The position numbers were made by a program, and so were the translations under genes. The notes under the pieces are model-generated. The model saw only the letters and a program-made list of their open reading frames with translations, made no database searches and had not been told where the DNA came from. Of a stretch of 64,000 nt of DNA, positions 11,299 through 41,250 are shown piece by piece; the stretch's first letter is position 1, and the number at the start of each line of letters is the position of its first letter. The stretch lies in assembly GCA_030674185.1 (NCBI GenBank), contig CM060314.1, positions 24,785,891-24,849,890 of the forward strand. The letters are read 5' to 3'. This DNA comes from Monoplex corrugatus (lineage: Eukaryota; Mollusca; Gastropoda; Littorinimorpha; Ranellidae).

Positions 11299-11344
11299 TG
11301 GGGGTTTTTCAAGCTTACCGTTCACTTGCATGGTGATTGTTTTA

Positions 11345-11416
11345 TGCTTCCATTAACCAGCCACTGACAGGTCTTACAGAGTCTCTGACGTGCATATTTG
11401 AAATTACACACACACA

Positions 11417-11447
<31 letters not shown>

Positions 11448-11720
11448 GTGCGTGTGTGTGTGTGTGCGCGCGCGCGCGCGTGTGTGTGTGTCCGTGTGTT
11501 ATGTGTGTGTGTATGTGTGTGTGTTGTGTGTGTGTGTGTGTGTGTGTGCGTGTACGAAAGGGGGGTGGTGGCTGTGCCAGGTCTGCACACATGTTGACCT
11601 GGGAGATGGCCACAATCTCTATGGTTTATCTTACCAGGTGGAGATATCTGGGCGGACTGGACCCTGAACCTTTGGCTTGGAAGCCGACATTTATACCCAC
11701 TTGACTACTGCACCTGTAAT
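11345..11720 (-). mobile_element. SINE-A copy with expanded internal (GT)n, minus orientation
   Basis: The body blocks AACCAGCCACTGACAG, GTCTGCACACATGTTGACC and TGGGAGATGG are shared with 12805-13131. The tRNA-like head is at the right end (TATACCCACTTGACTACTGCACC). The short alternating ACACAC/TGTGTG sequence in the body of other copies is here expanded to about 150 bp of GT with a GCGCGCGCGCG core at about 11466-11479. Confidence 0.85.
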
Positions 11721-11807
11721 AGGTACATGTATGTTTTTCGTAAGGATAGCCTATGAGTATCATTACATTAATTTATGCGCATACAGCGGTTGGGCATGTT
11801 GATAATG

Positions 11808-11934
11808 GTGGTGGTGGTGGTGGTGGTGGTGGGTGATGATGATGATGATGAGTGATGATATGATGATGATGATGATGATGATGGATGATTTTGATTTTTG
11901 TTGTGTGTGTGTGTGTAAGAGTTTTGTATGTGTG

Positions 11935-11975
<41 letters not shown>

Positions 11976-12012
11976 GTGCGTGAGTGAGTGAGAGAGAGAG
12001 AGAGAGAGAAAA
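11808..12012. repeat. (GGT)n, (GAT)n, (GT)n, (AG)n microsatellite cluster
   Basis: Four adjacent simple repeats: GGT at about 11808-11832, GAT to about 11883, GT to about 11970 and AG at about 11990-12010. Confidence 0.93.
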
Positions 12013-12410
12013 TAGTTTTTTTTTAATTTATTTTCTTAACTGATTTTATGTACCTATCATGCGTATTTCATTGATGGCAATGTTTTCCTTACCGTATAAT
12101 TATGTGGATATTGTGCTGAAAACCGCGGTTGTCGTGGTATTTACTACATGTATTTAAAAAATAGACTACTGTCGTTTTTACTGTTGGTGGTTGTGTTTTC
12201 ATCTGTTCTGTTATTGTGGTCATCGTCATCATTATCATTCATTGTTGTCATGGTCATCACCGACACCGTCATCATCATCATCATCGTCGTCATCATCACC
12301 ACCATCATCTTAATACTAAAAGGGAAAAGAAAGAAAAAAAAACATCAACGATGACTACGTGAGGGACAGGAAGAAAAAAAAGGGGTGCAAGAGGAACTTG
12401 CCCCTCCTCC
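12013..12410. other. No gene seen; minor CAT repeats
   Basis: AT-rich sequence with CATCAT and GTCATC triplets at about 12220-12310. No coding feature is recognised. Confidence 0.5.
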
Positions 12411-12720
12411 CCCCCCCCCCCACTCTCTCTATCTCTCTCTCTCTTCTCTCTCTCATGACTTTTTTTTTATAATCGGTTAATCATCGTCATCATCACATCA
12501 TATTATTTTCTTCTCTTATTATGTAATTAATATTGTTATTATATGGTTCATTGTTGTTTGATTTATTATTATTATTTGTGTTATTATTATTATATTATTA
12601 TTATGTTATTAGTTATTGTTATTATTATTGGTTATTGTTTTTTGTTATTATTGTTATTATTATTATTATTATTGTTATTATTATTATTTTATGTTGTTAT
12701 TATTTCATTATTATCAAAAT
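12411..12720. repeat. C-run, (CT)n and (ATT)n-rich block
   Basis: A run of about 12 C, then CT repeats to about 12455, then about 180 bp of degenerate ATT/TTATTA. Confidence 0.9.
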
Positions 12721-12804
12721 TGTTCTTAATAGTGTTCCTCTCCCGATTCAGTTGCACTTTCTGCGCATTACACAAAATCAGATTTCTTAGTGGAGCACGG
12801 AGAA

Positions 12805-13131
12805 CTTAAGCTGCTAGCGTGTTAACCACATTCCACTGTGTTGTTGTGCAGTCTGCATCTCTGGTGTACGTGCATGCTGGGTGTTTTGCATGTTTCCTAA
12901 CCCAGCCACTGACATGACTTACAGGATCTTTAACGTACATATGTGATGTTCTGTGTGTGTGTACACACACGAAGGGGGTGTTAGGCACTGGCAGATCTGC
13001 ACACATGATGACCTGGGAGGTGAGAAAAGTCTCCATCTTTTACCTACTGTGCAGAGGTGTCTAGGCGGATCGAACCCAAGTCTTTCTGATTAAAAGTCCG
13101 ACGTGTATACCCACTTGACTACCGCGCCCGT
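12805..13131 (-). mobile_element. SINE-A, near-complete copy, minus orientation
   Basis: Read on the minus strand the element starts with a tRNA-like head at 13131-13066: A-box-like GGTAGTCAAGTGGG, anticodon-arm-like CGGACTTTTAATC and B-box-like GGGTTCGATCC. A body of about 260 bp follows, with CACCTCTGCACAGTAGG, CTCCCAGGTCATC, a short CA alternation and CAGTGGCTGGGTT. Other copies or fragments lie at 11345, 24590, 31480, 37690 and 56815. The lysine-type anticodon loop CTTTTAA suggests a tRNA-Lys ancestor. Confidence 0.88.
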
Positions 13132-13140
13132 CTGTGTGGT

Positions 13141-13211
13141 TATTGTTAGCTCTGTCGGTAGAGCATCAGACTTTTAATCTGAGGGTTAAGGGTTCGGGTC
13201 CCTTATTGGAC
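13141..13211 (+). pseudogene. tRNA-Lys(UUU)-like sequence, probable pseudogene or SINE head
   Basis: The D arm (TAGCTCTGTCGGTAGAGC), the anticodon arm (TCAGA CTTTTAA TCTGA, anticodon TTT at 13173-13175) and the T arm (AAGGG TTCGGGT CCCTT) are canonical tRNA-Lys. The acceptor strands (5' TTATTGT, 3' ATTGGAC) do not pair, so a functional tRNA is unlikely. It sits between the divergent heads of SINE-A and SINE-B. Confidence 0.8.
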
Positions 13212-13560
13212 AGGGAGAAGAGTGGCAGAATGGTTCAGACGTTCGCCTGCCAATAACTAAACTCGAGGTTCCAGGGTTCGCTCCCCATAGAGGCCTCGAT
13301 TTTTCTCCTCAGTTTGACCGGAAAATGAACTGAACGTCTAGTCCTTTGGAAGGGGACGAAAAACGAGTCGGACCGTGTGCCTTCTGGCTGCGCACGCTAA
13401 AGATCCCACGGCAATTGAAAATCGTGACGAGCAGGGTATTGCCCGGCTGCCTTGATTAAAAATAAAACATTAGAGGGATAGGTTGATTTCCCGAGTCCCA
13501 CCCCTTGAAGACCAATAAGCCTTCTTGCCTTTCTGAAGTCTTCGTAAAAAAATGTGAATA
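13212..13560 (+). mobile_element. SINE-B, plus orientation
   Basis: The tRNA-like head at about 13212-13285 has A-box-like GAGTGGCAGAATGGTTC and B-box-like GGTTCCAGGGTTCGC. The body contains CTCAGTTTGACCGG, GGGGACGAAAAACGAGTC and AAAGATCCCACGGCAATT. The inverse copy is at 4235-4580. Confidence 0.85.
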
Positions 13561-13567
13561 TGAATCT

Positions 13568-13832
13568 GAAGCGAGGAAGAGGTTATGGGCGCCGCCCTCG
13601 TGGTATGGCCCCGGGAAAAGTCGAGGTCTCTGCTACCTCAGTCCGCTACGACCCCAAGGTTATAGAACTATCTAGGTAGGACCTCAGGACCTGGCCAGAT
13701 CGTGGGTTTATTGCAGGCTTAAGGCTTGTGCCGTGATCACCATCACATGGCACCTGTGACGTTAGTACATATGGAATTCATTCCGAGCGCGGAGACGTCA
13801 TCTTAAAAAACTGAAACTGAAGCTATTGCTGC
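13568..13832 (+). mobile_element. Interspersed repeat D, longest copy
   Basis: Contains ACCTCAGGACCTGGCCAG, CCGTGATCACCATCACATGG, GGAATTCATTCCGAGCGCGG and the terminal AACTGAAACTGAA shared with 9430-9632. It directly abuts SINE-B, so it could be that element's distal partner in a composite. The class is not determined. Confidence 0.7.
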
Positions 13833-14079
13833 TGTTATCATATACATCATACTGTGAGGTTTACGAGTTGTTTAGTCAACAGATATTACACGAGGAAGAC
13901 AAAAATGGATTTAGTAGCAATAAACTCTGGGGAGAGCCGAACAAGCAAAAGATCTTCAGAAGAAAACCCCCGTCAAGCAAACGTTTAAACCCTTAACTCC
14001 TTACGCTGTAAGGGGCTGGTCGCATCCAGGTCATGACCCTGGTTGCTCTTCTGCTGTCGCCATTTTTTTCTTCTGGATT
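13833..14079. other. No gene seen
   Basis: Unique sequence between repeat D and a tRNA-like fragment. Confidence 0.45.
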
Positions 14080-14222
14080 TGAACCTGCGCCTTCAATTGA
14101 TTGGGCATTTCTGCTGTCAACCTTTTTATTCCACATGGGTTCGAATCCGCACTTCGGCATCTCAAAATCCAGTCACCCTTGTGTCAGATGTCTTAACCAC
14201 TCAGCTATCAGACATCTGCAAC
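14080..14222 (-). mobile_element. tRNA-like SINE fragment, minus orientation
   Basis: Contains GGGTTCGAATCC in reverse (B-box type) at about 14138-14149 and reversed A-box-like TTAACCACTCAGCTATCAG. A second degraded B-box-like GGATTTGAACC lies at about 14076-14086. Related to, but diverged from, SINE-C. Confidence 0.5.
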
Positions 14223-14559
14223 ACATAGAGGAATTGAAGCCGTATGAAGTTCACTTTTGTTCGTCCTTAATTAACCACATCCAGCTGGCACTCTTTTCAG
14301 CTGTTTCTGCCATTGTCTTTAAGGCTCTGGTTCTCTCCTTCCCGTAAAAAGAGAGCTGTTTCATGCGGTCAGGGTACATGTGCCTATCAGTCTCCATGCT
14401 TCCGACCTTCATGCGAGGATTTTGGCTTGAAAATAAATTTTCAATTTAACAGCCTGTGCTATTGGCTAGCTGTTGTGATGGTATCTTCACACGTTTGAGA
14501 AATAAGCCACTGTCTGTTTTGTTGTTGGTAGTAGTCTTTTCGTCTGCACTTTTATTTTT

Positions 14560-14645
14560 GCACTCAATTTTCCTTTCATAATAAATCCTGGCATCGACCA
14601 GACCTTAGAGATACAAACATCTGCGCTGTTGAGAGATTTGAGCAT
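14560..14645 (-). mobile_element. SINE-C tail fragment
   Basis: TTTCATAATAAATCCTGGCA, CGACCAGACC and GAGAGATTTGAGCA match the distal body of the SINE-C copy at 23425-23742. Confidence 0.65.
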
Positions 14646-15435
14646 CATTCATAATGACAATATCTTCTTATACGTAAGCGACCCGTAAAAATACTGGGTA
14701 GTGGATGTTGATGACTGATGGTCGTTATCATCAGTATTGTCATTATCGTCAGTATAGTCGTCGTGAACATCATCATCAAATTGTCATCATCATCAAAATT
14801 CATAACACCTCACCATTGTTACTAATTAATAAAAACAATATTTCGAGGATTGTTTACAGACAAACGAGCAATTTATTTTGCGTCTGAAAATTACGTTTTG
14901 TAAAATAATCACGTGATTTCTATGCATTTTGTTTTATTTTCTTTTGTTAAAATTTATGATTGTAATATCTGTTACTGTTTAACTAAAGGTTCGTCGTCAT
15001 TTTAGGGATATGAAAACAGCGTGTGCGTGTGCGTGTGTTTGTGTGTGAAATATATTAACAGAGAGCTTTTGGCTACTTAGTGTCTGAATCGTTTTTTGTT
15101 GTTGTTGTTTTTTTTTAAGTAACTTTTCATCAATGCTGAATTTGGTCGGTGGAGTATTGCCAATGCAACATTTTGACCCGACACAAAAAAGCGACCCAAA
15201 TGAGTTCAGTGATGAAATATATCGATTCGGGTTTATCAAAAGTTTTTGTGATTTCGTATTTTCGAACGATGGATCTTCAGTTGTTGTATTTTTTTTACAA
15301 AAATGAAATATAATACAATCTTCATTCAAAAATCAAAAATATCTTAGAAATTCAATAGTTGAATGATATATACTGAACCTATCAATATGTATAACTGATT
15401 GTTCTAGCAGGGAACTAATTTTCCTCGAGTGTCTC
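14646..15435. other. No gene seen
   Basis: AT-rich sequence. Several short open frames have no domain signal. Confidence 0.5.
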
Positions 15436-15502
15436 ATGTTACCTGCCGTTTTGATATATTTGTTTGTTATTATTTTTATTTATTTATCTTTATTTATCTA
15501 TT

Positions 15503-15541
<39 letters not shown>

Positions 15542-15545
15542 CTAG
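15436..15545. repeat. (TTTA)n tetranucleotide repeat
   Basis: TTTATTTA units with TTTATC variants, purest at about 15500-15540. Confidence 0.9.
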
Positions 15546-15639
15546 CTGTCTCATCGTCTGTACTGCCTCTTTGTCACTGTTCCCACGTTACTCCTTTCGG
15601 CTCTCTGACACACCTCCATACGGACTGACACTGAGGTCC

Positions 15640-15881
15640 CTATGAAAGCGGGACATAGATGATCACGGAATGAGGGGATGATATCTTTCTTCGTTTTCAC
15701 AATGCCATAAGAAATTAGACTGGAGATGATAGCCATGAAGCTATGGAGCTCCAATGTGGACTGAGACTGCGTGACAGGGCTGTACTCTGCGCTTACTTTC
15801 ATAATAATATATCCTGGCACCTACCAGGCGCGTGAGAAACAGACACATGCGGCTGTTGTTCAGGAGATTTGAGTAACATGC
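15640..15881 (-). mobile_element. SINE-C, left part of a copy split by a palindromic element
   Basis: Contains GTGACAGGGCTGTACTCTGC, ATATCCTGGCACCTACCAGG and GGAGATTTGAG, the distal body of SINE-C. The copy resumes at about 16115 on the far side of the TTAA element. Confidence 0.75.
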
Positions 15882-16089
15882 TTAACCCAACCCTTTTGAC
15901 TCCCACACTCTCTCCATCGACATCCTCCAGTGTCAGCCATGCTAGCGAAATCGAAAATTTATCTCTTTGAAACCCTTTGAGCCCCTCACCTATCCACCAG
16001 GTTCATGCAGGAAGCTAGTGGATAGGGTGAGGGAAGCAAGAGGTTAAGTTTTTGCAGTTGGGGGATAGGGTGAGGGATTCAAGGGTTAA
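15882..16089. mobile_element. TTAA palindromic MITE-like element, copy 2, inserted in SINE-C
   Basis: TTAA at 15882-15885 and at 16086-16089 bound CCCTTTTGACTCCC..GGATTCAAGGG ends and an inner palindrome around CAGGAAGCTAGTGGATAGG. The element interrupts a SINE-C copy, so it is the younger insertion. Confidence 0.87.
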
Positions 16090-16114
16090 TGATAAATGCA
16101 TAAAATAGATGAGA

Positions 16115-16290
16115 CATGAGTGTGTGTGATCCTAGTCTTCCTAATGAGTCCCGTAGCAGGCTAACTCCGGGCATGCAGGAGCGATTGAGACGAAAAATCC
16201 CACAGTGGTCAAGACTGAAAGGATTCGACCCTCCAACTTCCCATTCATTTGTCCGTTGTGTTAACCACTCCGCCACAGGCTGGTTGTTAT
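16115..16290 (-). mobile_element. SINE-C, right part with tRNA-like head
   Basis: Contains TCTTCCTAATGAG, AAAAATCCCACAGTGG, GGATTCGACCC (B-box region) and GTGTTAACCACTCCGCCACAG (A-box region), ending with GGCTGG. It completes the copy begun at 15640. Confidence 0.78.
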
Positions 16291-16460
16291 TTGTTTCTTC
16301 GTTTTGTGACAAAATATACTTGCAAATGACTCTTCGCACAAAAAGATATTCAGGTGTAATTTTTTACTTTCTGTGAATGGCATCGTTTTGTTTTTGAAAC
16401 TGATACAACAATAAACAAAAATGAATGGTTATCAGTATTCTTGTTTGTTGGTTCCACTCT

Positions 16461-16461
<1 letters not shown>

Positions 16462-16524
<63 letters not shown>

Positions 16525-16618
16525 GTCTGTCTGTCTGTCTGTCTGTGTCTGTCTGTGTGTCTGTCTGTCTGTCTGTCTGTCTGTGTCTGTCTGTGTGTGT
16601 CTGTGTGCGTGTGTGTTA
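16462..16618. repeat. (GT)n and (CTGT)n microsatellites
   Basis: About 62 bp of GT, then about 90 bp of CTGT/GTCT with GTGT variants. Confidence 0.95.
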
Positions 16619-16749
16619 CTGATGATGTTGTTGTTCTCTTAATGACATAGCAGTTAACATATTACTGACATGATTTTTTCCGCCAAACCTTGCCAGTGCG
16701 TAGGATTTAGTCCTATGCATAAGTGTAAAGATTAAACCATTGTCATTTT

Positions 16750-16842
16750 GGATCTTATCTATTACATACCATCTGTGGCGTCAGTGCATACGGAATTTAT
16801 TCCGAGCACATAGACGTCATGTTGACAAACTGAAACTGAATA
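16750..16842 (+). mobile_element. Repeat D 3'-end fragment
   Basis: GGAATTTATTCCGAGCACA, AGACGTCATGTT and AAACTGAAACTGAA match the 3' end of the copies at 9430 and 13568. Confidence 0.65.
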
Positions 16843-16855
16843 CTACCATGATGCT

Positions 16856-17010
16856 ATGTACAAACATCATCATCATCATCATCATCATGTGCCTTACCGC
16901 ATGGCGTTGGCGATCATATTCCTCTATACGAATTTCGTTTGTTGCTGCAAGTACAGTGTATCACCTACCCTCTCTGTCCTCATTCACTCTACAAAACTGT
17001 CTACTATTTT
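16856..17010 (-). mobile_element. Interspersed repeat E, minus orientation, (ATG)n tail
   Basis: It begins with (CAT)8-type sequence, then TGTGCCTTACCGCATGGC, GATCATATTCC and CACCTACCCTCTCTGTCCTC. The reverse complement of these blocks occurs at 22340-22475. A tail of simple ATG triplets at a constant end suggests a retroposed element. The class is not determined. Confidence 0.65.
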
Positions 17011-17136
17011 CTCCCTGGGTCTACCTGGTACTCTTTTCCTCGTGCTTTCCCGTTGTGACTAGCTGCTCAAATTTCTCTTGCCTCATTAAATATCTTATAA
17101 ATATTGCTTTTCTTTTCATAATCTTCTTTATTATGT

Positions 17137-17192
<56 letters not shown>

Positions 17193-17282
17193 CTCTCCTC
17201 TCTCTCTCTCTCTCTGTGTATGTGTGTGTGTGTGTTTGTGTGTGAGTGTGTGTGTGTTTTGTTTTGTTTTGTTTTGTTTTGT
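17137..17282. repeat. (CT)n, (GT)n and (GTTTT)n microsatellites
   Basis: About 75 bp of CT with small interruptions, about 40 bp of GT, then five GTTTT units. Confidence 0.93.
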
Positions 17283-17379
17283 TTGCTTCTTTCAAGACTG
17301 TTTCGTTTGTTTTCTTTGCTTGTCCATGGATTTCTTAACGTTCGTCTTAGAAACCACATCTCAGCTTGCTCAGTCTTGT

Positions 17380-18558
17380 TCTGACTGTGTGTGTTGATTA
17401 TCTAGACTGCTCATCCGCACAACAGTATTATTTCTTATAACTCTGACAAACTGTCTTGGCATATGTTGATTAGAACGCTTTTCATTTTCTTGAATGCTGA
17501 TTTATTAACTTGGCCAATTCTGCTGGATATTTCTAATGTGCATCTGCCGGCTGGTGAGATGATTGTTCCGAAACATATAAACATATCAACTTGTCAGTGT
17601 TGTGTCATTTGCTGTTATCTAACATGAAGGATTTGTTTTTTACTGGTTACCAATACTTCAATCATCTTACTGTTTAGCTCTAGCCCTTTATTTCTGCTTT
17701 CTATTTCTATTGTATTCACAAGATTGTGTAGGTCTTTCATTTTCTGCAATCGTAATGGTGTCTTCTGCAAAAACGAAGATTGCTTATCGTTTTTTTTTCC
17801 TTGAACTTTTATCCCAGGACATTCTTCCAGGCTTATCATGACAGTGACAACAAAACCGGTGACAGAACACATCCCTGCTTAACCTATCTTTTGATATTTT
17901 GGATAGATCTTATATCATTTTCTGCTCTCGTTGCAGCTGTTTGTTCTAAATTCATATTCCTTATTATTAGTAGATTTTCCCCCACCAAATATTGAGCTTT
18001 TCAAGCTGGTTGATCAATTCTTCAAATCAGATCAAAGGCCTTGTTAGAATCAACGAAACATACGTATATAAATCCTTATTCAGCTCATTTGATCTTTGTA
18101 TGAGAGTTCTTGGGATGCATATGACATTAATAGTTCCTTCCTCTTCAGTGAATCCATATTCTTCTTCTTCTGCTATTTCTATTTTGATTTTGTTCATTGT
18201 CCTCATCATGATTGTTCTTAATAGAATCTTTGTCATATGGCTCATCACACTGATTGTACGATAGAACTCGCATTCTGTAGCCCCTTCTTTCTTTGGAAGT
18301 GTGATAAAAATTGATTTTTACATAATTATCTTTAGGAATTTTTTCGGTGTCATAAGTTTTATTTAGGAGTACTGTTACTTTTTCAATACCAAATTCATCT
18401 ACAGCCTCAATCACTTCTACAGTGTTGTTATCTGGTCCTGGGGCTTTTCCCTGTTCAACTTTTTCAACGCTGCTCTAACTTCATCTTTTATTATTGGTGA
18501 TAACTTCAGTGCTCTTTGTTATTATGTGTTCCTCCTTTTGTCATCGTCAAAAAGGTCC
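17380..18558 (-). pseudogene. Non-LTR retrotransposon reverse transcriptase, broken copy
   Basis: Read on the minus strand, scattered over several frames: an RT-like segment with EAVDEFGIEKVTVLLNK (about 18360-18410), then HMTKILLRTIMMR, then YGFTEEEGTINV with RTLIQRS (about 18080-18180), and further downstream KDLHNLVNTIEIESRNKGLEL (about 17700-17770). The order matches a reverse-transcriptase domain. Several frameshifts and stops show it is dead. Its upstream coding part continues across the palindromic element to about 18830. The clade is not fixed. Confidence 0.8.
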
Positions 18559-18751
18559 TTAACCCTTTGACCCGCGCAGCTTGTCCACCAGCATCCTGCG
18601 CTGCCAATCATAGTAATAATGCAAAACTTTAACCCTTTGACTCCCTCACCCTATCCACCAGCTTCCTGCAGGAAGCTGGTGGATAGGGTGAGAGAACCAA
18701 AGGGTTAAGTTTTTGCATTTGATGGATAGGGTTCGGGAGTCAAAGGGTTAA
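18559..18751. mobile_element. TTAA palindromic MITE-like element, copy 3 (reference copy)
   Basis: The left end is TTAACCCTTTGACCC (18559) and the right end is GGGAGTCAAAGGGTTAA (to 18751). A nearly perfect inner palindrome is centred on CAGCTTCCTGCAGGAAGCTG, with arms CCCTTTGACTCCCTCACC and their complement. The outer ends repeat the inner arm sequence, giving a nested inverted repeat. It interrupts the adjacent reverse-transcriptase reading frame. TTAA flanks and CCCTTTG ends are typical of piggyBac-superfamily non-autonomous elements. No protein is encoded. Confidence 0.9.
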
Positions 18752-18835
18752 TGTACTTTCCCCATCTGTCTAATATTTTGTCTTTTTCTATAATAATCGT
18801 TTTAAGCAACTAGCTGATGTGAATGTCTTTTCTTT
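18752..18835 (-). pseudogene. Reverse transcriptase pseudogene, part upstream of the MITE
   Basis: The minus strand reads KILDRWGKYI up to the insertion and continues as KDLFDDDKR on the other side (18558 leftwards), a common pre-RT motif of non-LTR elements. It is the 5' continuation of 17380-18558. Confidence 0.7.
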
Positions 18836-19847
18836 GTGGATAGTCAAATAGTCAAACAATTACGCTTTTCTCTAAGGAGGGCCCACGCTACCCAAACAAA
18901 CAAAACATCGGAACCATCAATATTTCAAAATAATGCAGAGCTGAAACATCGATATGTCAACAATCAGAATTATACAGAAGAAGTTGAAAAAAATAAAATA
19001 AAAAGGTGTATGGTTTGGAAAAAAACTATAACCACAAAACAAAAAAAGATGAAACTAAACTGAGTTTACATCGATACAGCTATGGAGCCACAAAATTGCT
19101 GAGAGAACAAAAATGTGATCAAATTTTATTTACGTGTCATAGCACAAACAAATACTTCAGAGAGAGAGAGAGAGAGAGAGACTGAAAGGAACGGGTGAGT
19201 GTGTGTGTGGTGGGGGGGGGGGGGGGTACTTTTGTCTGTGGCACGGAGGAGGATGAGACTCGAGTCCGAGCAGACGATAAATATTTGATGAGTGCCTTCC
19301 AGCCAGATCAATAAAGCAGACGACACTAGGCTAAGAATAGTAGGCCTAATACAGGCTCACACTTCCATTGTAACGAAAACCGATGCCCAAGTGAAACTGC
19401 GGAATTGTGGTCAAAGCAATCACAAACAAACAAAACAAGAAAGAAAGAGACGGAACGGTTACTAAGCAGTAGGCCTAAAACTTCGCAGTTTATAGATTAA
19501 CATTAACTTAGCCATGGCATCAGGTCTGTGTCTGAATATCTTCAATTTGAGGATTAGACTTAAAATAAATTAAAACAACTGAGTCAATGCATTTCTGTGC
19601 CTGAATAACATTGATGCAGTAATTAGACTTAAAAAAATTAACATGTACTTTTACTTCTTCCTGAACTAGTGAAGAGTCATTGGGGACTGAAATACTGTTG
19701 TTCACCACAGATTTCTCCAGATCTGTCGGTTGTGTATCAAAGCCGGGTTCTTTGTAAATGGTTTCTCTGTCTATTCTTCAATGCTGTCAGTCAATCGTTT
19801 TTGTTTGTTTGTTTGTTTGTGTTTGTTTGTTTGTATGTTTATGTGTT
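18836..19847. other. No gene seen; short AG and G runs
   Basis: AT-rich sequence with AG repeats at about 19160-19182 and a run of about 14 G at about 19213-19227. Open frames have no recognisable domain. Confidence 0.5.
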
Positions 19848-19885
19848 TATTTGTGTGTGTGTGTGTGTGTGGTGTGTGCGTGGTG

Positions 19886-19916
<31 letters not shown>

Positions 19917-19919
19917 GTG

Positions 19920-19957
<38 letters not shown>

Positions 19958-19966
19958 TGTGTGTCT
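19848..19966. repeat. (GT)n microsatellite
   Basis: Interrupted GT repeat preceded by TTTG units from about 19800. Confidence 0.95.
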
Positions 19967-20029
19967 TCCCCTCTATCTTGTTCCCTTAACAGTTCCCTGC
20001 AGGATTGATTTAGCTAGGCCGTTGGATCT

Positions 20030-20112
20030 TGTTACATGGTCATACCAACGTAGTGGAATTCCATTGAGACTTCGTGACAGGGCTGCACTCTTTGCTCACT
20101 ATCATACATTCG
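20030..20112 (-). mobile_element. SINE-C distal fragment
   Basis: GGAATTCCATTGAGACTTCG, GACAGGGCTGCACTCTTTGC and CACTATCATA correspond to the distal end of SINE-C. Confidence 0.5.
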
Positions 20113-20679
20113 TCGATCCCAATAGTGTGTTGTTGTCTCGTACGTTTCACTATTAGTATCTAAAGGTGACGAAACCATCGTATCAGGTGTTGGAAAGTTC
20201 CGACATGACTAACTACTGAAAACTAGTTTGATTCAATTTAAAATTCCGTTCTGTCTAAAATGAAATAAATCGCACATTATGGCAGTCAAGTGTTGATGTT
20301 CAGGAACAGGTCTGTCGTCTGCCCAAAGCCGGAATCTGTGAGAAAGAGCTCCAAAGTCTGTGAGATGAAGGGTGTGATCTTGTGTGGTCGTAGTGATTAG
20401 ATGAGACAATCACCCCATTAGGTGACCATATCTACAATTGGTTGTGACCGAAATTGTCTGTCGTGCTAGATCTTTTTCTCTTCCTCCTCTGCTACAACTA
20501 CTACTACTACTTTAAAAAAAAAAAATTAAAAAAATAAAGACAGCAGAGGATCATCCAGGAATCCTTAGAGTGTCAGGAGTTAGAGGCCGAAACTCTTGCT
20601 TGACAGTGGGGTGGGGGGTGGTTCTCCTCTGAGAACCTTCTGCTGTCTGGCTCTCCCCAGAGTTTCTTACTACTACTAC
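20113..20679. other. Upstream flank of PRMT9, no gene seen
   Basis: Unique sequence with a CTACTACTAC run, an A-run at about 20514 and a G-rich stretch at about 20608-20620. It may include the PRMT9 promoter, but no core element can be asserted. Confidence 0.4.
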
Positions 20680-20718
20680 CAAAGAGTATAGTACCTACGG
20701 TGGGTACTATACTCTTTG
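20680..20718. promoter_or_regulatory. Perfect 16-bp inverted repeat upstream of PRMT9
   Basis: CAAAGAGTATAGTACC (20680-20695) and its exact complement GGTACTATACTCTTTG (20703-20718) are separated by 7 bases. The centre lies about 140 bp before the PRMT9 start codon. A regulatory role is inference. It could equally be a cruciform or a remnant of a small palindromic element. Confidence 0.5.
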
Positions 20719-20840
20719 CTACAATAAGTACTAGGCCCTACTTCTCCCTTTATTCCATGAACAGTCATTAGGGTATGTGAACTTTGCTCCGGTCAAGGTC
20801 ACTTTCAAGGGAAACTATTCCGAAATAAATTGGTACCAAT

Positions 20841-41250
<20,410 letters not shown>

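Noticed and set aside
13141..13211. Functional tRNA-Lys(UUU) gene
   Set aside because: The acceptor stem strands do not pair and no T-run terminator follows directly. It is better explained as a tRNA-derived repeat or pseudogene.
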